Source: Candidatus Obscuribacterales bacterium
Lineage (GTDB): Bacteria > Cyanobacteriota > Vampirovibrionia > Obscuribacterales > Obscuribacteraceae
NCBI GenBank assembly: GCA_019746975.1
Contig: JAIERK010000050.1
Location: forward strand, 1 to 64,000
Direction: 5' to 3'
Length of the DNA: 64,000 bases
Shown here: positions 34,505-43,048 of the stretch, one piece after another
How positions within the stretch are numbered: position 1 is the first letter of the stretch
Layout: each line of letters begins with the position of its first letter
The notes under the pieces: generated by a model
Told to the model about the DNA's origin: nothing
Database searches by the model: none
Seen by the model: only the letters and a program-made list of their open reading frames with translations
Translations under genes and position numbers: made by a program

Positions 34505-36254
34505 TCTTAGAAAGCGCAGTCTGAGCGTCCTTCTTGATGGTCGGGCTCTTGCTGTTCTTGACGAGCCAAGTGAACTCAGCGCGTGCCTGGACCTTCATAT
34601 TTTCTCCGAGGTAACACTGACCTCTGAGCAGACGTACGTCATCAGTCAGTTTGAGTCTACCAAGCAATGCCAATGCATCTTTATATTTTTTCAAACGGTA
34701 GAGTTGATGCGCTTGTGCCAGGGACGGATTTGATTCCTCAACCTTCGAGCTGGATTCTTCGTAAGGCAACTCGGTCAATACACCTTCAGATACGACCGGT
34801 CTGTTGCCGGACATTTGCTCAACTACAAATCCTTTTTTACTCAGCTCTTTGAGCAGTCCCTGCTCGCCGAGCAAACAACAGATATCCATTGCAAGAAAAA
34901 CTGGAGATTCCTTTTCTAAATACGACTCAAGTTTGGCTGCCATCTTAGGGTTTTTGACATAATAGAAATCAAAATGCGCATCCGTGAGTTCCGGCTTGGC
35001 ATGCGGCAGTCTCTCGATCACTTCCAATGCGGCTTTACTATCTCCATTAATCCAAGCGTCTTCGAGATCCTTTTGATAGCTTTGGAAATCAAACATTTGC
35101 AATACGCACGATCGAAATATTTTGTCCTGTGCATCGGCAGATAGATCGTTGAATTGCTTATGACGCTCACCATAAGTCTCCAATCCCACTACCGGTTTGC
35201 CGAGGCGCTTAGCCTCCTTCTTGAGTTGTTTTTCGATGTCGATTGAGTTGAAACCAACAGTTCGCAACGCCGAATAGTTGAACGCATAAATCGCATTCCT
35301 GATAGTCTGAATCTCGTAGATAGAAAGCGGTTCGTCCGCCCACTCCAGATATTGATTAAGAATCACCTTTGTTTCATCGCTCAAGTGATTGCTCAACTTG
35401 TCGCCGTCCGGATAACAGTCAGATTCTTTGTCGTCGTTTTGCCCCTCAGTCTCGACCACTAGAAGCTTCGATTCTTTAAATCGCCTACCCATCTCACCGG
35501 TAATCGGATAATATCTGTTTTTTCCCCACTCCAATATTCCGGAGACGTAGGCGGTCGCACCATCCCTGGTGACTTTCCAAAGCGGCAGAAGGCTGCTTCC
35601 CGGAGTAATTGGTTTTGCTGCTTCGCTTGCAGATGAGCTATTTGCCACGGTTGGAACCTTCGTTGATTCGTCCATTGGCCTGGTGGCTTCGGTTGATGAC
35701 TTCGCTGATGCCTCACCTTTGCTTTCCGGAGCTATGTCGACGGCAAAGCCGTTGACGACAGACTGAAAACGATCCACGAATTCATGCTGAGCGTCGGTGG
35801 GATAAGAGAGTTTGGCAAAGACGTGCAAATCATGTTCTTTAGAATATGGCGCGATGATGACCACCGAATACGATGCATACTCCGAGTACATTTGCGGTAC
35901 TTTCAACTTTCCGGTATAAGGTCCGGACTTGATATCCAGGTCACCTATCACGCCACCATACGCGGGGATGATCTCCTGCCTTCCCGAGGTAGTATTCAAA
36001 TTCGGGCGCGACTTGTATTCGAAGTGGATCTTTCCACCATTCTTTGTAATCTTTGCCTTGGTGTAAAACTCTTTGACGAGCTCAGTCAGTTTTTCTAAGA
36101 GCCGGTTTTCGATTTCAACATTTTTCGACTCTTCGGTTCTGGCAGGCACGATCAAACTCAGAAGCAAAACTAGCGAGAGTAAAGAAGGGAAAAGTAGACG
36201 GATTTTTGAAGCTTGATTTTGTTGTTTTAAAAGCGGCATTGACCCGGAACTCAT
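34497..36254 (-). CDS. Exported TraB/GumN-like protein lacking the motif histidines
   Basis: A signal peptide or anchor (LLFPSLLSLVLLLSLIVPART) precedes a 170-residue N-terminal region, a Ser/Ala-rich linker, then a TraB/GumN-like domain (about residues 225-490). Recognisable are PLWKVTRDGATAYVSGI, SKLLVVETEG, GKPVVGLETYGER and FLAMDICCLLGEQGLLKEL. The two GxxH motifs of active TraB/TIKI metalloproteases are altered: GILE and DICC stand where His is expected. A C-terminal TPR-like tail follows. It is probably a non-enzymatic member. Its ATG overlaps the TGA of the upstream gene (ATGA). Confidence 0.72.
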   Translation of the reverse strand: MSSGSMPLLKQQNQASKIRLLFPSLLSLVLLLSLIVPARTEESKNVEIENRLLEKLTELVKEFYTKAKITKNGGKIHFEYKSRPNLNTTSGRQEIIPAYGGVIGDLDIKSGPYTGKLKVPQMYSEYASYSVVIIAPYSKEHDLHVFAKLSYPTDAQHEFVDRFQSVVNGFAVDIAPESKGEASAKSSTEATRPMDESTKVPTVANSSSASEAAKPITPGSSLLPLWKVTRDGATAYVSGILEWGKNRYYPITGEMGRRFKESKLLVVETEGQNDDKESDCYPDGDKLSNHLSDETKVILNQYLEWADEPLSIYEIQTIRNAIYAFNYSALRTVGFNSIDIEKQLKKEAKRLGKPVVGLETYGERHKQFNDLSADAQDKIFRSCVLQMFDFQSYQKDLEDAWINGDSKAALEVIERLPHAKPELTDAHFDFYYVKNPKMAAKLESYLEKESPVFLAMDICCLLGEQGLLKELSKKGFVVEQMSGNRPVVSEGVLTELPYEESSSKVEESNPSLAQAHQLYRLKKYKDALALLGRLKLTDDVRLLRGQCYLGENMKVQARAEFTWLVKNSKSPTIKKDAQTALSKIK

Positions 36255-36859
36255 TGTGTAATCTGGAAAGAATCAAAAAACTTGTCGCCTATCGATGACG
36301 TCACATACGGTTTCGTGCCCATCAGTCCTACGATGTAAATCCTTCGGCCACTGCAATAGGCTTGAAGCTTCATGGCAGTATTTTTTTGATCGAAGAGCTG
36401 ATATTCCAATCCCTGGCAGCCTTGCAATTTGATCGGTTTTTCCTTCTGCTCAGCCTTATTCGTCGGCGATAGCGAGCTAATCATCTTCTCCATCAGCGGT
36501 TTGAGAAGAAGCGGGCTGACGTTGACGTGCGGAGGCATGGATAGGCACATGAACATGTACTGCCCATGCGGATTGTCATAGCCATACATCGTGTACGACG
36601 GATTGCCGCCCTGGCGCTGATACTGATTCGTGAACAAGAGCTTGCACTGATACGCCGGCAGATCGATTGTACGGAGCTTGCTCACTCGGACTTTCGGAAG
36701 ATAACGGGATTCTTCTGGATTGTTTGCTGTAGACGATTCTGGAAGATCGGAGGCGCTGCCTTTCGATGGTGTCGAGAATGCGAGTATAGACGCCAAAGCA
36801 AACGCTAACCCGGCAATACGCTCGTACAAGCGCTCCTTATCTTTCCTGGCTGTGGTCAT
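36251..36859 (-). CDS. Hypothetical exported protein
   Basis: About 202 residues from ATG 36859 with a signal peptide (RIAGLAFALASILAFSTPSKGSAS). The mature part has repeated Tyr/Phe-rich strands and three Cys, and reads like a small beta-rich periplasmic domain (QCKLLFTNQYQ, GQYMFMCLSMP, RRIYIVGLMG). No family recognised. The start at 36859 overlaps the end of the upstream glycosidase-like gene, and its TGA overlaps the next ATG, so three minus-strand genes (39.3-34.5 kb) form one coupled unit. Confidence 0.65.
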   Translation of the reverse strand: MTTARKDKERLYERIAGLAFALASILAFSTPSKGSASDLPESSTANNPEESRYLPKVRVSKLRTIDLPAYQCKLLFTNQYQRQGGNPSYTMYGYDNPHGQYMFMCLSMPPHVNVSPLLLKPLMEKMISSLSPTNKAEQKEKPIKLQGCQGLEYQLFDQKNTAMKLQAYCSGRRIYIVGLMGTKPYVTSSIGDKFFDSFQITQ

Positions 36860-39311
36860 CGTGGTCCGCCACCGCTTGTGGTGCACTGCCATTGCCGACC
36901 TTCGCCTTGTGCGAGGCGTACGATAGGATGGCCTCGACCTGACTCAAGTAATCGACAATATAGCGAGCTCGAAAGCCTCTTTGAATGAATGCCTCTAACC
37001 GCAGCCACTCCTTGACCGTGCTGTGCAGGGAGCTCACATCCTTCAAGGCGTTGTCGATATCAGCACCGCTCGATCCTTTGTCCAATGAATGCATCGCCTT
37101 TTGTAGCGATTCTATCTGATTAAGTACATCGTTGGTGCTGGCGGTGTCTGAGAGAATATGAGTCTTCGGATCCTGCAGATAACGATTCACAAGTGCAGCG
37201 AAATCGTCGACCAGAAATCGACTGGCTCTAAGCGGCTCGGACTGCGGGGTAAGCAACGTCTGTCTGCGATACGGACCAAGCTTCAACACATTCAATTTTT
37301 TGTCATCCAGATGCGCACACGCGAACATCGTCGTACCTAGCGTACCTGCAGCGCGAGCGGTATCGAGTTGTTCAATCAATCCGGCCATATCGACCCTCAT
37401 GATCGCGAGCCCTGGATAAACGAGCGTTTTGTCGGAGGTAGACTCGCGGCAGTAGCTCGCCATGACCGACAAGTCCTGCGGAGTGTGCGCGTATGTCATC
37501 GGGTTGAGGGTATCTATCCAACCGTTGGTCACCCATGTTTCCCAATCCTGTTGAATAGCATTAATGCGCATGCGTCTGGGGAAGGCGTAGACGGCGGCCG
37601 AAATTCTCGCCTTCGGTCTCTGACTCCTGACCAGATCTGACACTTCCTTAACGAGCTGATTGACCTGGTGAGTCTTCCACGCGATAAAAAGTTCGCGTGT
37701 ATTGTCATCGAGTCGATCGAGAGACAGACCGGTCTCTTGTTCGAACCGAGTACGGCTGCCCCAGTTGAAGCCGCACTCGCTGCCTCTGTTGTTGAACGGG
37801 TAACGGATATAGTCGAGCTGCACACCATCGACCTGGTATCGCGAGACCACTTCGGCGATCAGGTCTTTGATGTATTTTCGACACTCAGGGTTTGATGCAT
37901 CTAACCAAAACTCATGCTGTTTTGCTGGCACCAGAGCACCATTGCTGGCGGTCAACGCCCAGGTGAAATCATGTCGGCTCAGAACAGGACCCGGGTAATC
38001 CGGCTCTTTTCCAATAATTGGATTATGGCGAGTATTACCGACGGCGAAAGCCCACATCCACGCATGAACTTCCATGCCGCGCTTCTTGCCTTCGATAACT
38101 GCCGTACCTAATGGATCCCAACCTTTAGTCTCCGGGTTCTGCTCGGTCAGGTTGCTGGGGTACATGGCAAAACCAGCATTATTGGTTTCGAAATAGACTA
38201 CATTGATTCCAGCCGATTTCAATTTGTCGAAAAGATCGCTGAGCCCACGAGGACCTTTAGATGCCACAATCGTGCCTCGATCGAGCCATACCGAGCGTGC
38301 TTCGACCGGTCTAACCGGCATGGCCTGCCCAAAGGCGAGACCGAAAAGTTGGCGTGCCTTGGAGAGATTTTCATCGGCTTCGAGGAATTTTCTATCTTTA
38401 TACGCGGCATGAAATGCTTCCACATGTTTCAACGCCGAATCGTAATCGGATTGAATGGACCGATATGGAACTACGAACTCAGCTTGTTTTGCCGTTTTTA
38501 TCGTCTCGAGGGTACGGTTGGAAAGATATTCGAGCTCGGTTTTGATTGTCTGGTAGTCGGCGAAGCTGATTTGAATTGCAGCTTCCTGGGTGATCCCGGG
38601 AGAGAGTTCGTCCAGAACCATCGACATGTATCTAGAGTTGACGCCGATGTCGCCCTGCATACCTGGCACCCAGCCCATGTATGCGACGTTACTCTTGCGG
38701 ACGACGGCCGATCCAGGTGAATTTTCACCTTCCCATTTAGCCAAAGTCTTTGCGTCCGGAGTAACCACCACGCGCGCCACCATTGTTCCGACCGCGACAG
38801 CATCGCTCATCGGCAGTGGCGAGTTGGTCCATGTCAGTTTGGACGGCTCCTTGAAGGTCACCTGTGACTCGACCGTGACGCCTGCAAGTCGATTGAGCGT
38901 TTGCGCCCCCGGTCCGGGCGTGCCACCGCCATCGGTGATGATCAATTTGCCGCCACCTTTAACATAGTCGACAAGACCATTCACCACATCTGGTGACAGG
39001 TTGACCAAAAGTGGAACGATAATCAGTTTGAACTTCGAAAGTCGATCGCGTCCAAGCGCGACGTCGCCATCGATAAGCTCATCGTACCTGACGTTGGCCC
39101 TGCCTACGGTCCGTTTGAACTCGGCAAAGTCGTCGTCGAAGGTGCCGAGATGCTGCTCCTGGTAAGCCGACGCATTGTAGACGCTGCTGACCAGACCAAC
39201 TGGAGACTGAGCAAGCGCCGCACCAGCAAAGAAAATCGCCAGACAGAATGCGACTGAAACGACAAAAGTGCTTTTAAATGCCCGTTTTGCAAATCCGTGC
39301 GCTGTCAACAC
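36837..39311 (-). CDS. Exported family-10-like glycosyl hydrolase (GHL10/DUF187)
   Basis: About 824 residues with a signal peptide (FVVSVAFCLAIFFAGAALAQ). Residues 25-270 resemble a glutamine-amidotransferase-like sugar-enzyme domain (ADYVKGGGKLIITDGG region). A GHL10/DUF187 TIM-barrel follows (about 340-680), with EARSVWLDRGTI, the GINVVYFETNNAG strand, VDGVQLDYIRYP and LNPMTYAH. The family (YngK-like) is thought to cleave cell-wall or surface polysaccharides; activity is inferred. The C-terminus is helical. GTG 39311 has GGAGG six bases upstream (GTG 39314 is adjacent). Followed by two genes with overlapping ends. Confidence 0.85.
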   Translation of the reverse strand: MLTAHGFAKRAFKSTFVVSVAFCLAIFFAGAALAQSPVGLVSSVYNASAYQEQHLGTFDDDFAEFKRTVGRANVRYDELIDGDVALGRDRLSKFKLIIVPLLVNLSPDVVNGLVDYVKGGGKLIITDGGGTPGPGAQTLNRLAGVTVESQVTFKEPSKLTWTNSPLPMSDAVAVGTMVARVVVTPDAKTLAKWEGENSPGSAVVRKSNVAYMGWVPGMQGDIGVNSRYMSMVLDELSPGITQEAAIQISFADYQTIKTELEYLSNRTLETIKTAKQAEFVVPYRSIQSDYDSALKHVEAFHAAYKDRKFLEADENLSKARQLFGLAFGQAMPVRPVEARSVWLDRGTIVASKGPRGLSDLFDKLKSAGINVVYFETNNAGFAMYPSNLTEQNPETKGWDPLGTAVIEGKKRGMEVHAWMWAFAVGNTRHNPIIGKEPDYPGPVLSRHDFTWALTASNGALVPAKQHEFWLDASNPECRKYIKDLIAEVVSRYQVDGVQLDYIRYPFNNRGSECGFNWGSRTRFEQETGLSLDRLDDNTRELFIAWKTHQVNQLVKEVSDLVRSQRPKARISAAVYAFPRRMRINAIQQDWETWVTNGWIDTLNPMTYAHTPQDLSVMASYCRESTSDKTLVYPGLAIMRVDMAGLIEQLDTARAAGTLGTTMFACAHLDDKKLNVLKLGPYRRQTLLTPQSEPLRASRFLVDDFAALVNRYLQDPKTHILSDTASTNDVLNQIESLQKAMHSLDKGSSGADIDNALKDVSSLHSTVKEWLRLEAFIQRGFRARYIVDYLSQVEAILSYASHKAKVGNGSAPQAVADHDDHSQER

Positions 39312-39510
39312 CACCTTCCTCCAACCCTTGAATACCGTCGAGCTTCGTGTTTACCAAAGTGAGCGTACCACTCCGACAAACAACAAGCCTGCATCTAGCA
39401 TTATTGACCGATTCGCCAGCCAGTTTCATTAACGGTTTCATCGCCCTTTCCCAGCATTCGTCGAACTGCAACAGGATATTCGCTAACGGGCGATCGGAAA
39501 TTTCACTCAT
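39274..39510 (-). CDS. Small hypothetical protein coupled to smpB
   Basis: 78 residues; the ATG overlaps the end of smpB (ATGAGTGA, where TGA is the smpB stop), and its 3' end contains the SD of the downstream glycosidase-like gene. The first 35 residues look like an amphipathic helix pair (LLQFDECWERAMKPLMKLAGE). No family recognised. The double coupling supports a real gene; the overlap of about 40 bases with the next gene is a mild argument against. Confidence 0.45.
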   Translation of the reverse strand: MSEISDRPLANILLQFDECWERAMKPLMKLAGESVNNARCRLVVCRSGTLTLVNTKLDGIQGLEEGGVDSARICKTGI

Positions 39511-40015
39511 ATCTTCGACTTTTTATTGTTCTTTCAAGCTGACGCTGGGAATCACGCTTCGATATTGAATCACGCTTGTCATAAATTTTCTTACCTCGGC
39601 AAAGTGCGAGTGCGACTTTTGCTCTGTTGTGATTGAAATACAGTTTCAATGGAATTAGAGACAGCCCCTTCTCCTGCACTTTGGCCTTGAGTTTGCGAAT
39701 TTCTGCTTTATGAAGAAGCAGTCGTCTCTTCCTGTCCGGATCGTGATTGAATCGGTTGCCATGGTCGTAGGGCGAGACATGGCAGTTGTACAGCCAGACT
39801 TCTCCATTTTCAATCCGCGCGTGCGAGTCTTGCAGATTGGCCAGTCCCTGTCGCATCGACTTAACTTCCGTCCCTACAAGAGCGATACCACACTCCAAAA
39901 CATCGAGAATCTCGTATTCATGCCGAGCTCGCCTATTGTCCGTGATGACCTTCGGGGTCTCCTTCTTGTTACTTCCCTTTGTCTCGGCTTTCGGTGGTGG
40001 ATTCTTTTTAGACAT
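39503..40015 (-). CDS. smpB: SsrA-binding protein SmpB
   Basis: The tmRNA partner of trans-translation, which rescues stalled ribosomes. Family motifs are YEILDVLECGIALVGTEVKSMRQG near residue 42, LYNCHVSPYDHG, RKRRLLLHKAEI and the basic tail KKIYDKRDSISKRDSQRQLERTIKSRR. The Lys-rich first 30 residues are an extension beyond the usual start. ATG 40015 (MSKKNPPPK) is preferred over the upstream frame opening at 40036. The ssrA RNA itself is not in the window. Confidence 0.95.
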   Translation of the reverse strand: MSKKNPPPKAETKGSNKKETPKVITDNRRARHEYEILDVLECGIALVGTEVKSMRQGLANLQDSHARIENGEVWLYNCHVSPYDHGNRFNHDPDRKRRLLLHKAEIRKLKAKVQEKGLSLIPLKLYFNHNRAKVALALCRGKKIYDKRDSISKRDSQRQLERTIKSRRYE

Positions 40016-40265
40016 GTCTTCAATTCTATAGAACAAAAAAATCGCGTGCAGCGAAGGTGCGAATCGCGTCGGAAGCGCCTGACGCGAGTGTTTGTGCGAC
40101 GGTAAGAGGTAATTCCTCCAACCGACCGTTAACTATGTCAGTATAAATGGTATAGAGCAATCTGGGGCCCCACCTGCATTCGGACTGGCAACGCTTCACT
40201 TGGCAAGGCGTGATATGATGAATGCGAAAGCTTGAGCCCGAGAAGCTATCGTAGAGCACGAGCAG

Positions 40266-41384
40266 ATGATCAAGATCCAACCATTCCTTCCCGGCGATTC
40301 CACGCAAGTAAAAGCACTGCTCCGTCACCAGAATGAGCCTGTGCCTTATGAAAGCTTTTGTCAGGAAGAGCGGGTTCTGGGCTCCGGATTGACATTCTGG
40401 CAGCACTGGATTCCTTGCGGCCTGCATGTCGGTCCATCAGCTTATGTAGCCAAAGAGGACAATGTCGTCCTTGGTCTAATCTCCATCGATACTGTCGGCA
40501 AATCACACAATTGTTGGCGGGTCGATCATCTGGTCGTTCATCCCCAGCACAGAGGTCGAGGCATAGCGCAAGAGCTCTTGCGATTCGCCCTTGCCTACTT
40601 CGGGAGTCAGGGCATCGGTCACTTTATTATGGAAGTAGCCGACCAAAATGCGGCAGCGCTTGCCCTCCTTAACTCATGTGGCTTCAGGCGGTGCAGCCGA
40701 GTGACCTATTACCAGGTACCGGTCGACTTCGAAGAGCGCGAATACAAGCCTGAAGGCGACGTATTTAGATTGGCATTACCCCAGGACAAAACAAAGATAT
40801 TCGAACTTACTCATGATGTCATCCCATCGGATATGCGACGCATATTCGACTATGTTGCGGATGATTTTCAGGTCGCCGAGATGAAGCTGGAGGGTTTCGA
40901 TAAGCTCACCAAGCGTCTGCTTCGGACAAAACGCTGGTATTGGGTAAAGGATCAAGCCGAACGAGGAGTGATTCCATGCGCCGTTCAGGTCACCGCCCAT
41001 CGTGAAGGCGATTACCATCTCGAGTTCTTCGTCCACCCTGGCTGGTCTCACATGGCGTCCGAGGTTGTCGAGTTCGTACTTAGCTTTATGAAACGCGCCG
41101 GCATGAGGGGCGTTGTCGTCACGAAGGTTTATGACTTTCAAAAGGATGTTCGAGAAGCTTTGGAACAAGCCGGTTTGGAGCGAACCGGATCCTTTATGGT
41201 TATGGCTCGTGAGCACTGGAAGCGGGCCAAGAAGCCCAAAGCGGCAATGCTAGAAAATGTTACGCTACCGAATCTGGCTAGACCGGCTGTCAATATCCCA
41301 TTTGTGACCGGGTCTGACCTCAGCCGGATGCTTGATATCGAATACCGCAGGCTGGAAGGCTTCGATCCGAAAGATGAGAGTTAA
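40266..41384 (+). CDS. GNAT-family N-acetyltransferase, two-domain
   Basis: The first 150 residues are a complete GNAT domain with the acetyl-CoA loop VVHPQHRGRGIAQELL (about 87-102) and NAAALALLNSCGF. Residues 150-320 resemble a second, degenerate GNAT-like half (EGDYHLEFFVHPGWS...VEFVLSFMKRAGMRGVVVTKVYDFQKDVREALEQAGLERTGSF) without the Q/RxxGxG/A loop. Substrate unknown. It stands alone between the smpB operon (divergent) and rpsL. Confidence 0.82.
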   Translation: MIKIQPFLPGDSTQVKALLRHQNEPVPYESFCQEERVLGSGLTFWQHWIPCGLHVGPSAYVAKEDNVVLGLISIDTVGKSHNCWRVDHLVVHPQHRGRGIAQELLRFALAYFGSQGIGHFIMEVADQNAAALALLNSCGFRRCSRVTYYQVPVDFEEREYKPEGDVFRLALPQDKTKIFELTHDVIPSDMRRIFDYVADDFQVAEMKLEGFDKLTKRLLRTKRWYWVKDQAERGVIPCAVQVTAHREGDYHLEFFVHPGWSHMASEVVEFVLSFMKRAGMRGVVVTKVYDFQKDVREALEQAGLERTGSFMVMAREHWKRAKKPKAAMLENVTLPNLARPAVNIPFVTGSDLSRMLDIEYRRLEGFDPKDES

Positions 41385-41643
41385 ATCGGTCTCACTCTGG
41401 AAGCGTCGACGTTGCAGGTTTGTAAAGGAATTCGGAAAGTAAGAGGCACGCTCTATATTTATCTGATACCCTTGCTATTTGCCGAGTGAAGCCGGATCAC
41501 ATACGTTCATTCAAACAGGTTTTGATTTGAGCGTGGGCGGCAGACTTGGTATTAACTAATTGCTCGAAAAAACCTAATAAGTCGAGCGCCGTAATCTATG
41601 TCGGTTAGCCAAGCGGTTTTTTAAGATAGTCAGGAGATATCTG

Positions 41644-42045
41644 GTGCCAACCATCAACCAACTCATCCGTCGTGAGCGCAAAAAGGTCACATTCAAGACC
41701 AAGTCGCCTGCCCTAAAGTCCTGCCCACAGCGCAGAGGCGTCTGCACTCAGGTGAAGACGACCACACCGAAGAAGCCGAATTCGGCTCTCAGAAAGATTG
41801 CCAGGGTGCGGCTCACCAACGGCATTGAAATCACCGCTTACATCCCCGGCGTTGGCCACAACTTACAGGAGCACTCTGTTGTTCTCGTAAGAGGCGGACG
41901 GGTTAAGGATTTACCTGGTGTTCGTTATCACATCGTCAGAGGCGCTCTCGATACCGCTGGTGTCAAAGATCGCATGCAAGGTCGCAGCAAATATGGCACC
42001 AAGCGTCCGAAGCCCGGTGCCGCGAAGACCGGTGCTAAGAAGTAA
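41644..42045 (+). CDS. rpsL: 30S ribosomal protein S12
   Basis: Near-universal sequence of 133 residues: [13 protein letters not shown] start, [11 protein letters not shown] with the Lys linked to streptomycin sensitivity, and [15 protein letters not shown]. The C-terminus has an Ala/Lys-rich extension. GTG 41644 is preceded by AGGAG seven bases upstream. First gene of a two-gene unit with rpsG. Confidence 0.98.
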   Translation: MPTINQLIRRERKKVTFKTKSPALKSCPQRRGVCTQVKTTTPKKPNSALRKIARVRLTNGIEITAYIPGVGHNLQEHSVVLVRGGRVKDLPGVRYHIVRGALDTAGVKDRMQGRSKYGTKRPKPGAAKTGAKK

Positions 42046-42076
42046 TTGATCAAACTATTATTTTAGGAAAACGATT

Positions 42077-42547
42077 ATGTCCAGAAGAAATCAAGCCACC
42101 AAGCGCCTTCCGCCTCCAGATCCGGTTTACGATAGCCAACTGATTCAGCGTTTCATCAACCGCATGATGCAACGCGGAAAGCGCAGCACAGCGCAGAGAC
42201 TGTTTTACACAGCGCTCACGATCATCGAAGACAAGCTAAAGCAGGAGCCGCTCGAAGTATTCAATAAAGCGGTCAAGAATGTCACCCCACTAGTCGAAGT
42301 AAAAGCACGACGCGTCGGCGGTTCAACCTACCAGGTTCCCGTTGAAGTCAAGACATCGCGCGGCGTCGCTCTCGCCACCCAGTGGATCATCACCAACAGC
42401 CGCAAGCGCGGCGGTCGCTCTTTCGCAGAAAGACTGTCGGCCGAGTTGATCGATGCTTCAAATGGTAACGGAGCCTCGGTTAAGAAGCGTGACGATACCC
42501 ACAAGATGGCTGAAGCCAACAAGGCGTTCGCTCATTACCGCTACTAA
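42077..42547 (+). CDS. rpsG: 30S ribosomal protein S7
   Basis: 156 residues with the family pattern: [10 protein letters not shown] start, [43 protein letters not shown] and [10 protein letters not shown] end. It binds 16S rRNA at the head of the small subunit. 31 bp after rpsL. A terminator follows, separating it from fusA. Confidence 0.98.
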   Translation: MSRRNQATKRLPPPDPVYDSQLIQRFINRMMQRGKRSTAQRLFYTALTIIEDKLKQEPLEVFNKAVKNVTPLVEVKARRVGGSTYQVPVEVKTSRGVALATQWIITNSRKRGGRSFAERLSAELIDASNGNGASVKKRDDTHKMAEANKAFAHYRY

Positions 42548-42581
42548 GGCTTAGAGCCACAGTCATTTCTTAGAAGTTTAA

Positions 42582-42605
42582 AAACGAGCCCTCGTGCTCG
42601 TTTTT
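42582..42605 (+). terminator. Rho-independent terminator after rpsG
   Basis: AAACGAGC and GCTCGTTT form an 8-bp stem with a 6-base loop, and the T run continues to 42605. It splits the classical rpsL-rpsG-fusA operon. Confidence 0.8.
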
Positions 42606-43048
42606 GCTCGACTACCGAAATTTGTTTTCGCCTATCTATATAGATTGGTTTCAACCTTTGACCTTTCTCGAAAGCAACTTTCGGATTTGAATATGGTGTC
42701 TGCCGGATGACCCGGTTCGCAACAAAACGATGCATCCGTTTACATCCGCGACGCTCAAAAAAATCTGGTCAAGAAGGAATTTGCAATCATGAGCCTATCC
42801 TCCGAAAAGCTTACAAACTGCGATTCTTACCTACCCCGGATGATCGCAAAAAGCCTCCATTTGATTACGTGGAAAGGCTTTTGAGGAAGACAATTGTAAA
42901 GACTGGATCTGAAGACTCTGATAGTTTTCCTCGTGAATATTGAAAACCCATGTTATTTTCCAAGAGGTTGATCGCACCTCTCGTGAAAACAATCGTTATT
43001 GAATTGATTTGATTCAACCGGAAACTCACTAAACTAAAGGCAGCAATC
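42606..43048 (+). other. Long leader region of fusA
   Basis: About 440 bases between the rpsG terminator and fusA. It holds a perfect 12-bp palindrome ATCTATATAGAT (42634-42645), a hairpin CGAAAG-CAA-CTTTCG near 42669, and AGAGGT/ACCTCT (42963-42981). A 78-codon plus-strand frame (42707-42943) has no SD and is left uncalled. The fusA promoter must be here. Confidence 0.4.

Noticed and set aside
42707-42943. 78-codon ORF in the fusA leader
   Set aside because: No SD and no family; the region carries hairpins and is better read as a leader.
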